From assembly GCF_018343525.1 (NCBI RefSeq), contig NZ_JAGYPH010000002.1:682001-746000 (forward strand): a DNA stretch of 64,000 bases. Direction: 5' to 3'. Below the pieces are notes generated by a model, which searched no databases, was not told where the DNA came from, and saw only the letters and a list, made by a program, of their open reading frames with translations. Every line of letters starts with the position of its first letter. Positions within the stretch are counted from its first letter, which is position 1. Positions 16,087-24,536 of the stretch are shown here, one piece after another. Both the position numbers and the translations under genes were made by a program. The stretch comes from Lederbergia citrea. Lineage in GTDB: Bacteria; Bacillota; Bacilli; Bacillales; Bacillaceae_C.

Positions 16087-17406
16087 ATGAATCGAAAAGT
16101 GAAAAGATTTGCCCAGTTATCGGTCATTTTGATTCTTACGTTTTCATTATTTCTGGCTGGATGCTCATCCAAGGAAAAGACTTCTGGCGGAAAGAATTCA
16201 GGTTCAGAAGGTGGACAAAAAGAATTTACATTATGGCACGGTAGTACAGGTATAGGATTAGAAGCATTGAAAGCTTTGGTGGAGAGCTTTGAAAAAGCAC
16301 ATCCGGATATTAAAGTAAAAATGGTTTATACAGAGGCTAATGAAGGGGCTGACCAAAAGCTTCTTACATCAATAGCCGGTGGTAACCCGCCTGATGTAGC
16401 AACATTTGATAGATTTAAAGTAGGTACGTACGCAGCCCAAGGGTCATTAACGGATTTAACGGAGATGGCTGAAGCAGATGGTATTACAGAAGATAGGTAT
16501 TATCCATATGCATGGCAAGAAGCCAATTATGATGGGAAGTTATTTGCAATTCCATATTCGACGGATGCGCGATTACTTTACTATAATAAAGATCACTTTA
16601 AAGAAGTTGGATTAGATCCTGAAAATCCACCTAAAACGATCGCTGAATTAGAAGAAGCAGCTGAAAAGTTAACGATCAAGGAAGGAAAGCGCTTTAAAAG
16701 AATTGGTTTAATTCCATGGTATAGCCAAGGATGGCTTTATAGCTGGGGCTGGTCATTCGGTGGAGAATTCTACAACAAGGACACTGGGGAAATTACAGCA
16801 AACGATCCTAAGATTGTAGAAGCGTTACAGTGGATGACGGACTTTGGTAAAAAGTACAATGTTGAAGATATTTCCGGATTTGAAAGTGCCGCAGGAAGTG
16901 ATGCTTTAGATCCATTTATCTCCGGACAGCTTAGTATGAAAGTTGATGGAAACTGGACAGTAACGGGCATTAACAAATATAAACCAGACTTAAACTTTGG
17001 TGTTACACCAATTCCAACACCAACGGGAACTGATTTCACTACATGGTCCGGCGGTCATGCATTAATCATTCCGAAGGGTGCTAAAAACGTAGAGACAGCA
17101 TGGCAATTCTTGAAATACTTTGGTAGTCCAGAAGGTGCAATGGCTTACTATAGCAAGCTTGAAGGTGATTTCTCCGTTCAACCGGCTGTTAACGAAGAAT
17201 TAGGTCGTAGCAACAATCCGATTCTAAAGCAGTTTGTTGATATCTTGCCAAACTCTAATCATAGACCAGTTATCACTGAAGGACAGCTATTGTGGAATGA
17301 ATTAGCATCAGCTACTGAAAACTCAACTAGGGGTAAGGGTACACCTCAAGAAAACTTAGATAAAGTTACTGAAGCAGTGAACAAAGCGTTAAAAGAAAAG
17401 AAATAA
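16087..17406 (+). CDS. ABC sugar transporter substrate-binding lipoprotein (cluster A)
   Basis: 439 residues from ATG 16087 with AAAGGGGGT upstream; an upstream in-frame start lacks this. The signal peptide ends in LFLAGC, a lipobox, so it is a membrane-anchored extracellular receptor. The mature protein is a family 1 solute-binding protein: FTLWHGSTG at the start, FEKAHPDIKVKM, ANEGADQKLLTSIAGGNPPDV, and later SGGHALIIPKGAKNVETAWQFLKYF. Such receptors bind oligosaccharides, glycosides or sugar alcohols and feed CUT1 importers that share a common ATPase (no ATPase gene is present here). First gene of an operon with two permeases, a TIM-barrel protein and an oxidoreductase. Confidence 0.9.
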   Translation: MNRKVKRFAQLSVILILTFSLFLAGCSSKEKTSGGKNSGSEGGQKEFTLWHGSTGIGLEALKALVESFEKAHPDIKVKMVYTEANEGADQKLLTSIAGGNPPDVATFDRFKVGTYAAQGSLTDLTEMAEADGITEDRYYPYAWQEANYDGKLFAIPYSTDARLLYYNKDHFKEVGLDPENPPKTIAELEEAAEKLTIKEGKRFKRIGLIPWYSQGWLYSWGWSFGGEFYNKDTGEITANDPKIVEALQWMTDFGKKYNVEDISGFESAAGSDALDPFISGQLSMKVDGNWTVTGINKYKPDLNFGVTPIPTPTGTDFTTWSGGHALIIPKGAKNVETAWQFLKYFGSPEGAMAYYSKLEGDFSVQPAVNEELGRSNNPILKQFVDILPNSNHRPVITEGQLLWNELASATENSTRGKGTPQENLDKVTEAVNKALKEKK

Positions 17407-17410
17407 ATAT

Positions 17411-17435
17411 AAGGGAGGGACTCGCTCTCTCCCTT
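17411..17435 (+). terminator. Intercistronic stem-loop after binding protein gene
   Basis: AAGGGAGGGA / TCTCTCCCTT with one mismatch, followed by TTATT. Probably leaky and protects or favours the binding-protein mRNA over the permease part. Confidence 0.6.
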
Positions 17436-17460
17436 TTATTCATGAAAGGAGTTGCGGAAA

Positions 17461-18396
17461 TTGGCAAAGATTGAAAGTTCTACTCAAGTTGTCAGGCAAA
17501 CCAGCAAGAAAAACTCATTTTTTGCAAAAGAAAATTGGACGGGTTGGCTATTTGCTTCTCCATGGATTATTGGCCTAATTATGTTCTTTGCCTTACCTTT
17601 ATTTTCTTCCATTTACTTTAGTTTTACTACATATAGTATTTTACAGCCTGGTGAATTTATTGGGCTTCAAAACTATAAAGATCTGTTTCATGATGATTTA
17701 TTTTGGAAGTCCATCTATAATACGATTTATTTTGCCGTCTTTTTTGTTCCATTAAGCATTATCTTTGGTGTTGCCTTAGCTATGATGCTCAATATGAAGG
17801 TGAAAGGCATGGCCGTCTATCGGACCATCTATTTCTTACCTACTCTTGTGCCTCATGTTGCAATGGCAGTCCTTTGGATGTGGTTGTTAAATCCAGGTTT
17901 TGGTTTGATTAACGGAACGTTGGACTTTTTCGGTATCCAAGGACCAAACTGGCTTGGTAGTGTAACTTGGTCTAAGCCATCACTTATCTTAATGTCACTT
18001 TGGGGAATTGGACAAGCCGTTATCATCTACCTTGCTGGGCTTGGAGATATACCGGAAGAATTTTACGAAGCTGCAGAAGTGGATGGTGCCAACTGGATAC
18101 AAAGAACGTTCCATATCACATTACCACTACTTACACCCGTTATATTCTTTAACTTAGTCATGGGAACGATCGGGGCATTCCAACAATTTACCTTACCGTA
18201 TACGATGACTAACGGCCAAGGTTCCCCTGCAGAATCTCTAACTTTCTACGTCATGTATTTATATGATAATGGATTTAAGTTTTTCAAAATGGGTTATGCT
18301 TCTGCAATGGCTTGGATTCTGTTCGTAATCATTATGGCTTTAACAGCAGTCATCTTTATGACATCAAAGCGTTGGGTTCATTATCAAGGGGAGTAG
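17461..18396 (+). CDS. CUT1 ABC transporter permease, MalF type (cluster A)
   Basis: 311 residues from TTG 17461, chosen because AAAGGAG (17445-17451) is 9 bases upstream; a TTG at 17452 abuts that site. Six membrane segments are visible (WLFASPWIIGLIMFFALP first). The cytoplasmic EAA loop, YEAAEVDGANWIQRTFHITL around residues 200-220, docks on the ATPase. It forms the translocation pore together with the following permease and works with the preceding binding protein. The ATPase must come from elsewhere, as with MsmX in Bacillus. Confidence 0.9.
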   Translation: MAKIESSTQVVRQTSKKNSFFAKENWTGWLFASPWIIGLIMFFALPLFSSIYFSFTTYSILQPGEFIGLQNYKDLFHDDLFWKSIYNTIYFAVFFVPLSIIFGVALAMMLNMKVKGMAVYRTIYFLPTLVPHVAMAVLWMWLLNPGFGLINGTLDFFGIQGPNWLGSVTWSKPSLILMSLWGIGQAVIIYLAGLGDIPEEFYEAAEVDGANWIQRTFHITLPLLTPVIFFNLVMGTIGAFQQFTLPYTMTNGQGSPAESLTFYVMYLYDNGFKFFKMGYASAMAWILFVIIMALTAVIFMTSKRWVHYQGE

Positions 18397-18411
18397 AAAG
18401 GAGTGTTTTGA

Positions 18412-19245
18412 ATGCAACCAATTGTTAAAAAAAGAATTCAATTTACATTAGCTCATGTATGTCTCATTATTGCATCAATTTTCTTTATTATCCCATTTAT
18501 TTGGTTGGTATCAACCTCTTTAAAAGAGATCACACAGATCTTTAAATTTCCTCCAGAATGGATACCTAATCCATTTCGCTGGCAGAATTACTTAGATGCA
18601 ATGGAATATATTCCGTTTTTTACGTATTTAAATAACACAGTCATCATAACTCTTTTAAGTACATTGGGTGTGATTATTTCTTGTCCATTGGTTGCTTATA
18701 GTTTCGCAAAACTGAAATGGAAGGGACGTCATGTATTTTTCATCATTACCATTGCGGTTATGATGATTCCAGGTCAAGTAACGATGATTCCTTTATTCCT
18801 ATTGTTTAATAAATTCGGTTGGGTAGGAACACCTCTGCCATTAATCGTACCCGCATTTTTTGGTGCACCTTTTTACATATTTTTATTGCGTCAATTCTTT
18901 ATGGGGCTTCCTGATACATTAAGGGACTCTGCAAAAATTGATGGTGCATCAGAATTTAGAATTTATTTGCAAATCATGCTTCCATTAGCGAGACCCGCTA
19001 TTTTAGCTGTCGGATTATTCCAATTTATGGGTAGCTGGACAGACTTCCTTGGTCCATTGCTTTACTTAACAGATGAAACTCAATACACCTTGTCGTTAGG
19101 TCTTCAGCAGTTCCAAAACCAGATGGGAACTGAGTGGGGCTTAATGATGGCTGTATCAACGATGATGACCTTGCCAATTATCATTATGTTCTTCTTTATG
19201 CAAAGAACATTTATTCAAGGGATTACGTTTAGTGGAATTAAATAA
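18412..19245 (+). CDS. CUT1 ABC transporter permease, MalG type (cluster A)
   Basis: 277 residues with six membrane segments and the MalG-type EAA loop LRDSAKIDGASEFRIYLQIM around residues 175-195. The N-terminal helix (LAHVCLIIASIFFIIPFIWL) and the C-terminal IQGITFSGIK ending are typical of the MalG side of CUT1 importers. It lies 15 bases after the MalF-type gene, with GAAAGGAGTG before its ATG, and is followed by the TIM-barrel gene in the same transcript. Confidence 0.9.
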   Translation: MQPIVKKRIQFTLAHVCLIIASIFFIIPFIWLVSTSLKEITQIFKFPPEWIPNPFRWQNYLDAMEYIPFFTYLNNTVIITLLSTLGVIISCPLVAYSFAKLKWKGRHVFFIITIAVMMIPGQVTMIPLFLLFNKFGWVGTPLPLIVPAFFGAPFYIFLLRQFFMGLPDTLRDSAKIDGASEFRIYLQIMLPLARPAILAVGLFQFMGSWTDFLGPLLYLTDETQYTLSLGLQQFQNQMGTEWGLMMAVSTMMTLPIIIMFFFMQRTFIQGITFSGIK

Positions 19246-19296
19246 TGTAGTAATGTGCTAGATTTTTATATAAAAAACTCGGAGGTTTTTCAAAAT

Positions 19297-20175
19297 ATGA
19301 CTCATAAAATTGGAATGCGTATCCCACCAAAGCTGGGAGCTCTAGGAATGGAAAATCTGGCAGATTGGGCCAAAAGTGCCGGAATAGATGTCATTGATGT
19401 CCCATATTATAACGAAGAGGTCAAAGGAATATTGGAAGGTGCTGGCCTCGAAGTAGGATCCATTGATGGTGTAGGTGCTGTAGGTATGACCAACTTGCTG
19501 AGTGAGGATGAAGCTCAGCGCGGAGAGGCAGTTGATGCCCTGAAACAACAATTGAGCAGTATTTCCCAACTTGGAGGAAAAACAGTCTTTATCTGTCTTG
19601 CGCCAAAGGATGTAACTTTGTCCCGTGATAAGAGCTTTGGCATTTGGAAAGAAACGTTTCCGGACATTGTGAAGCATGCGGAAAAAGAAGGCGTTTACTT
19701 TGCACTGGAAGGTTGGCCAGGTCCGGCTCCACATTATCCAACGATTGGCTGTACGCCGGAAATGCTGCGTGCGATGTTTGAAGTCATTCCTTCCAATCAT
19801 TTTGGTTTGAATTATGATCCGTCGCATCTTGTTCGTTTAGGGATTGATTATCTGCGCTTCTTAACGGAATTCGGTGAAAAAGTTAATTACTGCCACGGAA
19901 AAGATACGGAAATTTTAACGGATGATCTCTATGAAGTTGGGATTCTACCCGCTACATTCGGAACAAAGTATGGTTTTTCAGAAGGTTCATGGAGATATAC
20001 AATTCCAGGTCACGGTGCAGTAGAATGGGAAAAAGTCGCTATACGTCTAGACGGAATCGGCTATCAAGGCCCAATCAGTATTGAACTTGAAGACCATCGC
20101 TATTGGGGAACGCTCGAAAAAGAACAACAAGGCATCATTAAAGCGAAAGAAAACCTAGAAAAAATCTTCAAATAA
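19297..20175 (+). CDS. Xylose-isomerase-like TIM-barrel protein (sugar isomerase/epimerase/lyase)
   Basis: 293 residues from ATG 19297 (GGAGGTTTTT upstream; the longer frame to 19255 lacks a site). It belongs to the AP-endonuclease-2/xylose-isomerase-like barrel family. Likely metal ligands are the Glu of FALEGWPG, Asp of NYDPSHL, His of YCHGKD and Glu of ISIELED, the usual E-D-H-E set. Members isomerise or epimerise sugars, dehydrate inosose, or eliminate the glycosidic bond of 3-keto-glycosides. Location between a CUT1 importer and a Gfo/Idh/MocA dehydrogenase fits the last or an isomerase role. Reaction not determinable from sequence alone. Confidence 0.82.
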   Translation: MTHKIGMRIPPKLGALGMENLADWAKSAGIDVIDVPYYNEEVKGILEGAGLEVGSIDGVGAVGMTNLLSEDEAQRGEAVDALKQQLSSISQLGGKTVFICLAPKDVTLSRDKSFGIWKETFPDIVKHAEKEGVYFALEGWPGPAPHYPTIGCTPEMLRAMFEVIPSNHFGLNYDPSHLVRLGIDYLRFLTEFGEKVNYCHGKDTEILTDDLYEVGILPATFGTKYGFSEGSWRYTIPGHGAVEWEKVAIRLDGIGYQGPISIELEDHRYWGTLEKEQQGIIKAKENLEKIFK

Positions 20176-20215
20176 AATTCGACAAAATCCGGGTGGTGCC
20201 TGTCACCACCCGAAT
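20176..20215. repeat. Dispersed palindromic repeat, copy 9
   Basis: Starts at the stop codon of the TIM-barrel gene: ATTCGACAAAATCCGGGTG, core GTGCCTGTCAC, CACCCGAAT. It runs into GGGGGAGG, the ribosome binding site of the next gene, so a folded repeat would sit against that site. Confidence 0.88.
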
Positions 20216-20228
20216 GGGGGAGGCAAAT

Positions 20229-21314
20229 ATGACAAGAACGATTAAGATTGGAATTATTGGGAGCGGTGGGATTGCCCAAGCTCATGCAAGGTCTTATCTG
20301 CAAATGCCGGATGTGGAGATTGCTGCAGTAGCGGATGTGGTGCCAGGTAGGGCAGAGCAATTTATTGAAAAGCTGGGATTGACTGGGGCGAAAGCTTTTA
20401 ATAGTCATCTAGAGTTGTTGGATTTGGATTTAGACGGTGTAAGTGTTTGTACACCAAACGTTGCCCACCACCGGACAAGTGTGGATGCACTGAATGCCGG
20501 CAAACACGTTTTAGTCGAAAAGCCACTTGCAGTAACACTTGAACAAGGCGTAGAAATGGTACAAGCAGGAAAGAAAGCGGAGAAAATATTAACAGTCGGC
20601 TTCCAACCAAGATATGATCCGAATATGCAAGCTGTGAAAGACATTGTTCAATCAGGTCAATTAGGTAATGTTTATTATGTACAAACTGGCGGAGGCCGTA
20701 GAAGAGGAATGCCAGGTGGTACGTTTATTAATAAAGAACTTGCCGGAGCCGGAGCAATGGCCGATATTGGCTGCTATTCTCTTGATTTAGCTTTGAATGC
20801 ACTCGGTTATCCGAAACCGCTTAGTGTATCGGCTTATACATCGAATCATTTTGGGACAAACCCTACATATCATCGTGAAGCAGAAAAATTCGAAGTGGAA
20901 GATTTCGGAGTTGCGCTCGTACGATTGGAAGGCGGAAAAGTCCTTAACTTTAAAATCTCATGGGCGATGCACATGGATTCCTTGGGACCAACACTCTTCC
21001 TTGGTACGGATGCTGGCTTAAAGTTGACTCCTGCTGGCAGCGGTCCATGGAGTGGTGTCTGGGACGGCGGTATTGGTTCCATCACGCTTTTCCATGATAT
21101 TCAAGGTCACCATACGGAAAGCCCAATTGCTGTTCAAAAGCATGATCGAAACATCTTTTATGAAAAAGTTCGGGCATTTGTGGATGCCATTCAAGAAGGT
21201 GGGCCTGCGCCGATTCCGGGTGAGGAAATCCTCATCAACCAAGCCATCATTGATGGAATCCTGCGCTCTTCCGCACAAGGTCGAGAAGTGGACATCGTTA
21301 TTCCGGAAGTATAA
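20229..21314 (+). CDS. Gfo/Idh/MocA family oxidoreductase (cluster A, second)
   Basis: 361 residues from ATG 20229 with GGGGGAGG upstream. Rossmann motif IKIGIIGSGGIAQAHARSY, catalytic-lysine motif VLVEKPLA, and MADIGCYSLDLAL, in which the family His is replaced by the CYS variant also found in other members. It is probably NAD(P)-dependent and acts on the sugar imported by the cluster A transporter, paired with the TIM-barrel enzyme. It differs clearly from the Gfo protein at 13.4 kb, so the cluster has two distinct dehydrogenases. It is separated from the TIM-barrel gene only by a repeat copy. Confidence 0.87.
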   Translation: MTRTIKIGIIGSGGIAQAHARSYLQMPDVEIAAVADVVPGRAEQFIEKLGLTGAKAFNSHLELLDLDLDGVSVCTPNVAHHRTSVDALNAGKHVLVEKPLAVTLEQGVEMVQAGKKAEKILTVGFQPRYDPNMQAVKDIVQSGQLGNVYYVQTGGGRRRGMPGGTFINKELAGAGAMADIGCYSLDLALNALGYPKPLSVSAYTSNHFGTNPTYHREAEKFEVEDFGVALVRLEGGKVLNFKISWAMHMDSLGPTLFLGTDAGLKLTPAGSGPWSGVWDGGIGSITLFHDIQGHHTESPIAVQKHDRNIFYEKVRAFVDAIQEGGPAPIPGEEILINQAIIDGILRSSAQGREVDIVIPEV

Positions 21315-21346
21315 GGTGCCTGGCACTACCCGACTTTTGTCGAAAA
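21315..21346. repeat. Dispersed palindromic repeat, copy 10
   Basis: GGTGCCTGGCACTACCCGAC, then TTTTGTCGAA. Only core and right arm are kept; the core has G for T. It starts right after the Gfo stop codon. Confidence 0.75.
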
Positions 21347-21363
21347 CCATAAGGAAATGATCC

Positions 21364-21400
21364 AGCCCCGCTGAGCTAAAAAGCTCCGCGGGGCTTTATT
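21364..21400 (+). terminator. Intrinsic terminator of cluster A operon
   Basis: Strong stem AGCCCCGC-GAGCT / AGCTC-GCGGGGCT followed by TTATT. Confidence 0.85.
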
Positions 21401-21426
21401 ATTGAGGAAAGATAAATGATGAAAAA

Positions 21427-21463
21427 TCGACATTTTTCGGGGCGTGACAGGCACGCCCCAAAT
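21427..21463. repeat. Dispersed palindromic repeat, copy 11
   Basis: TCGACATTTTTCGGGGC, core GTGACAGGCAC, GCCCC. The right arm after CCCC is lost. The following 200 bases up to the kinase gene hold nothing recognisable. Confidence 0.75.
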
Positions 21464-21679
21464 CTACATTAATTGACAATTTTTCTATGAATTCTCCAAA
21501 GTTGTCGTATTTTCGTGTAGAACAATAGTTGAGGGAAGCCTGATATAACGGTATTATTATAAGCAGTTGCAGCTTTCATTTGAAGAGATAAAAATATGTT
21601 CCAACCGTTCAATTTTTTTGCCATGGTGGAAAGAATAAAGCTAAATTTGATGTAGGCAGTCCGGGGGTTGATAACTACA

Positions 21680-22189
21680 ATGGGCGAACGCAATATTTTT
21701 ATTATTTCCGGACCATGTGGTGTTGGAAAGTCGACCGTGGCCAAGGAAATTGCACGGCAAGTGCCAAAGAGTGCTCTCATTCATAGCGATGACTTTTTAA
21801 ATATGTATGATGAAGCCTCTTCACCTCCATGGGAAGAACAGCTGGCAATCATGTGGAAAGGTACACTTGCCTTAACAAATACACTTCTTCAGCATGATTT
21901 TCATGTCGTCATCGATACCGTTGTTGAAGATGAACTTGATTGGTTTTGTAGGCATTTTGCCCAAATGGATGTGAAAATTAAATACGTAGTTTTGCGAGCA
22001 GATGAGGAAATATTGATTGAACGTATCAATAAACGTGGAGATACGTTTATGATCGATCGTTCATTATTTCTATTAAATCAACTCGAGAATGACACACCAT
22101 TTAACAAACCTTATCTCTTGAATACTGTACATAAAAAACCAACAGATATTGCAAGTGACATCATTAACCTTTCAAAGTATGAGCTATGA
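21680..22189 (+). CDS. Small P-loop kinase / AAA-type ATPase
   Basis: 169 residues from ATG 21680. A TTG at 21668 in the same frame is an alternative: a GGGGG run sits directly before it and 13 bases before the ATG. Walker A GPCGVGKST is near the N-terminus, and IHSDDFLNMYD follows about 20 residues later, as in gluconate-kinase-like and shikimate-kinase-like enzymes that phosphorylate small molecules or antibiotics. Walker-B-like HVVIDTVVEDE and an arginine-containing lid (IERINKRGDTF) complete the fold. Substrate unknown. It is flanked by repeat copies 11 and 12, so there is no clear operon link. Confidence 0.75.
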   Translation: MGERNIFIISGPCGVGKSTVAKEIARQVPKSALIHSDDFLNMYDEASSPPWEEQLAIMWKGTLALTNTLLQHDFHVVIDTVVEDELDWFCRHFAQMDVKIKYVVLRADEEILIERINKRGDTFMIDRSLFLLNQLENDTPFNKPYLLNTVHKKPTDIASDIINLSKYEL

Positions 22190-22196
22190 AAATATT

Positions 22197-22235
22197 ATTC
22201 GACAAAATTCGGGTGGTGACAGGCACCCCCCGAAT
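22197..22235. repeat. Dispersed palindromic repeat, copy 12
   Basis: ATTCGACAAAATTCGGGTG, core GTGACAGGCAC, CCCCCGAAT. It lies between the kinase stop codon and the pgcA ribosome binding site. Confidence 0.88.
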
Positions 22236-22256
22236 GCGGAAAAGGGGTTTTAGGAT

Positions 22257-23996
22257 ATGTCTTGGAAGACGAAGATGGATCAGTGGCTTGGGTATGAATC
22301 TCTTGATCTTTCATTAAAGGAGCAGTTAGTTGCGATTCAAGAGAATGATAAGCTGCTCGAGGATAGTTTTTATAAGGAATTGGAATTTGGTACGGGTGGT
22401 ATGCGCGGTGAGATTGGGCCGGGCACGAACCGGATGAATGTGTATACAGTAAGAAAAGCGGCTGAAGGGCTGGCAAGATACATAGTAGAACAAGGGAAAG
22501 AAACGATGGCTCGCGGCGTTGTCATTGCCTATGATTCTCGTCATATGTCTCCGGAATTCGCGCTCGAAGTAGCAAAAACAGTTGGGAAGCATGGGGTTCA
22601 GGCATATTTATTCGAAAGCTTGCGACCGACTCCAGTTCTTTCTTTTGCCGTTCGCTATTTGCATGCTTTTGCTGGCGTTGTGATTACGGCAAGCCATAAT
22701 CCACCGGAATACAATGGTTTAAAAATGTACGGTGAAGATGGCGGGCAGCTTCCTCCAGGGCCAGCTGATGTCATTATCAGTTATGTTCAGGCGGCTGGAA
22801 GCGAGCTTGAGATTGAAGCTGGAAATGAAGATGAGCTTATTCGTGATGGCTTGCTTACATATATTGGCGAAAAGGTGGACCGCGCATACATTGAAGCAAT
22901 GAAATCAATCCAATTGAATCATGAAGTAGCGGAGCAAGTTGGGAAGGACCTTAAAATTGTATTTACTCCGCTTCACGGAACAGCCAATCATCCTGTTCGC
23001 GACGGACTTCAAGCATTTGGATTTGAAAATGTGACGGTCGTAAAAGAGCAGGAGCTACCAGATCCAAATTTTTCAACAGTAAAATCACCCAATCCTGAAG
23101 AACATGCCGCATTTGAGCTTGCCATTCGCGATGGAAAAGAAATTGACGCCGATATTCTGATTGGAACCGATCCAGACGCTGATCGCCTTGGGGTTGCTGT
23201 GAAAAATCACGAAGGTGAGTATGTTGTTCTATCGGGAAATCAAACAGGTGCACTATTGCTGCATTATATTCTTGAACAGAAACAGAAAAACGGTACACTT
23301 CCTGAAAACGGGATTGCTATTAAAACAATCGTAACGTCGGAAATCGGTCGTACGATTGCAAATAGTTTTGGCATCGCTGCTCTCGATACACTGACAGGCT
23401 TTAAATTTATCGGTGAAAAAATCAAAGAGTATGAACAAACGGGTGAGCATACCTTTTTATTCGGTTATGAAGAGAGCTATGGCTATTTAATCGGCGATTT
23501 TGTGCGGGATAAAGATGCGGTCCAGACTGCCGTTTTTGCGGCAGAAGTGGCAGCTTATTATAAAACACAAGGGAAATCGCTCTACGACGGATTGCTCGAG
23601 CTCTTTGAAAAATACGGATATTATCAAGAATCATTGCAATCATTGACATTAAAAGGTAAAGATGGCGCGGAACAAATTGCGGGGATTTTAGAAGCATTCC
23701 GTGCGAATCCTCCAAAAGAAGTGGCGGGCATCAGCATTGCGACGTTGGAAGACTACGCAACGAGCGAGCACTTTGATATGCAATCCGGAGAAAAATCCGT
23801 GATTGATTTGCCAAAATCAAATGTATTAAAATTCATCTTGGCAGACGGATCATGGTTCTGCGTTCGACCTTCAGGTACGGAGCCAAAAGCTAAATTCTAT
23901 TTCGCTGTAAAAGGTGAAACCATGGAGGATAGCTCGGCAAAAATAGCTAAACTTGAAAAAGAAGTCATGAAAATGGTTGATGAACTAGTAGGTTAA
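22257..23996 (+). CDS. pgcA: Alpha-phosphoglucomutase (phosphohexomutase)
   Basis: 579 residues, the length of B. subtilis PgcA (about 580). Catalytic phosphoserine loop [16 protein letters not shown], Mg-binding loop [10 protein letters not shown], sugar-binding loop [19 protein letters not shown] and phosphate-binding [13 protein letters not shown] appear in order, defining all four domains. It interconverts glucose 1-phosphate and glucose 6-phosphate, supplying UDP-glucose for wall polymers and glycolipid anchors. Single gene ending in a strong terminator. AAAAGGGG and AGGAT lie before the ATG. Confidence 0.95.
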   Translation: MSWKTKMDQWLGYESLDLSLKEQLVAIQENDKLLEDSFYKELEFGTGGMRGEIGPGTNRMNVYTVRKAAEGLARYIVEQGKETMARGVVIAYDSRHMSPEFALEVAKTVGKHGVQAYLFESLRPTPVLSFAVRYLHAFAGVVITASHNPPEYNGLKMYGEDGGQLPPGPADVIISYVQAAGSELEIEAGNEDELIRDGLLTYIGEKVDRAYIEAMKSIQLNHEVAEQVGKDLKIVFTPLHGTANHPVRDGLQAFGFENVTVVKEQELPDPNFSTVKSPNPEEHAAFELAIRDGKEIDADILIGTDPDADRLGVAVKNHEGEYVVLSGNQTGALLLHYILEQKQKNGTLPENGIAIKTIVTSEIGRTIANSFGIAALDTLTGFKFIGEKIKEYEQTGEHTFLFGYEESYGYLIGDFVRDKDAVQTAVFAAEVAAYYKTQGKSLYDGLLELFEKYGYYQESLQSLTLKGKDGAEQIAGILEAFRANPPKEVAGISIATLEDYATSEHFDMQSGEKSVIDLPKSNVLKFILADGSWFCVRPSGTEPKAKFYFAVKGETMEDSSAKIAKLEKEVMKMVDELVG

Positions 23997-24000
23997 TTAA

Positions 24001-24036
24001 AAAGGTCAGTTTCTTGATTGGAAACTGACCTTTTTT
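24001..24036 (+). terminator. Intrinsic terminator of pgcA
   Basis: AAAGGTCAGTTTC / GAAACTGACCTTT perfect 13-bp stem followed by TTT. Confidence 0.92.
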
Positions 24037-24102
24037 GTATTGTAAAAATTGGAAAATGGGCATATGATTATATTAAAAATGGAAAAGGAAAGGGGAAAAT
24101 GT

Positions 24103-24372
24103 ATGAAACGCATTTCTATTATTTTATTAGCTTTTGGATTAGTTCTTGGCTTTGCTACCTCTCAACCAACTGAAGCAGAAGCGAAAACGAAAATCGTCAA
24201 GTATAAAAACTGCACAGCCTTAAATAAAGATTATAAAGGTGGCGTCGCTAGTTCTGCTAAAGTGAAAAACAAAGGCGGAAAAACGAAATACAAGCCGTTT
24301 GTATCAAAGGCACTCTACGACGCTAATAAAAAATTGGATCGAGATAAAGATTCAATTGCATGTGAACGTTAA
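24103..24372 (+). CDS. Secreted Excalibur calcium-binding domain protein
   Basis: 89 residues from ATG 24103 (GGAAAGGGGAAAA upstream; the longer frame to 24049 is unlikely because the signal peptide starts here). The signal peptide MKRISIILLAFGLVLGFA is cleaved near EAEAK. The mature part KNCTALNKDYKGGVASSAKV and DANKKLDRDKDSIACE is an Excalibur domain: two cysteines plus a DxDxD calcium loop. These occur alone or attached to secreted nucleases in Bacillus. It is an extracellular protein of unknown role. Monocistronic with its own terminator. Confidence 0.85.
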   Translation: MKRISIILLAFGLVLGFATSQPTEAEAKTKIVKYKNCTALNKDYKGGVASSAKVKNKGGKTKYKPFVSKALYDANKKLDRDKDSIACER

Positions 24373-24379
24373 AAAATAG

Positions 24380-24408
24380 CACCTCAGGTAAATGAGGTGT
24401 TTTTTTTC
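24380..24408 (+). terminator. Intrinsic terminator of Excalibur gene
   Basis: CACCTC / GAGGTG stem followed by TTTTTTTTC. Confidence 0.85.
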
Positions 24409-24428
24409 TTAGAATTCAATCCTTCCAT

Positions 24429-24457
24429 TTGACATGTACGTACACGAAAACTATATT
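24429..24457 (+). promoter_or_regulatory. araM promoter with AraR box in the spacer
   Basis: TTGACA (24429-24434), 17-bp spacer, TATATT (24452-24457). The spacer starts with the palindrome TGTACGTACA (24435-24444), the core of the B. subtilis AraR operator ATTTGTACGTACAAAT. AraR bound here would block RNA polymerase directly. Confidence 0.8.
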
Positions 24458-24500
24458 GAATATACGGAAAAATTGCACAAAACAGAGAGGCGGATCATAA

Positions 24501-24536
24501 ATGAGAAAATCCGAAGCTAGGAAATCCATCATATGA
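24501..24536 (+). CDS. Eleven-codon leader ORF coupled to araM
   Basis: ATG with GAGAGGCGG upstream, encoding MRKSEARKSII. Its TGA (24534-24536) overlaps the araM ATG (24533-24535) as ATGA, the classical coupling arrangement. The leader has a better ribosome site than araM itself (AGGAAAT). Whether the peptide is made or matters is unknown; the overlap is seen directly. Confidence 0.5.
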   Translation: MRKSEARKSII

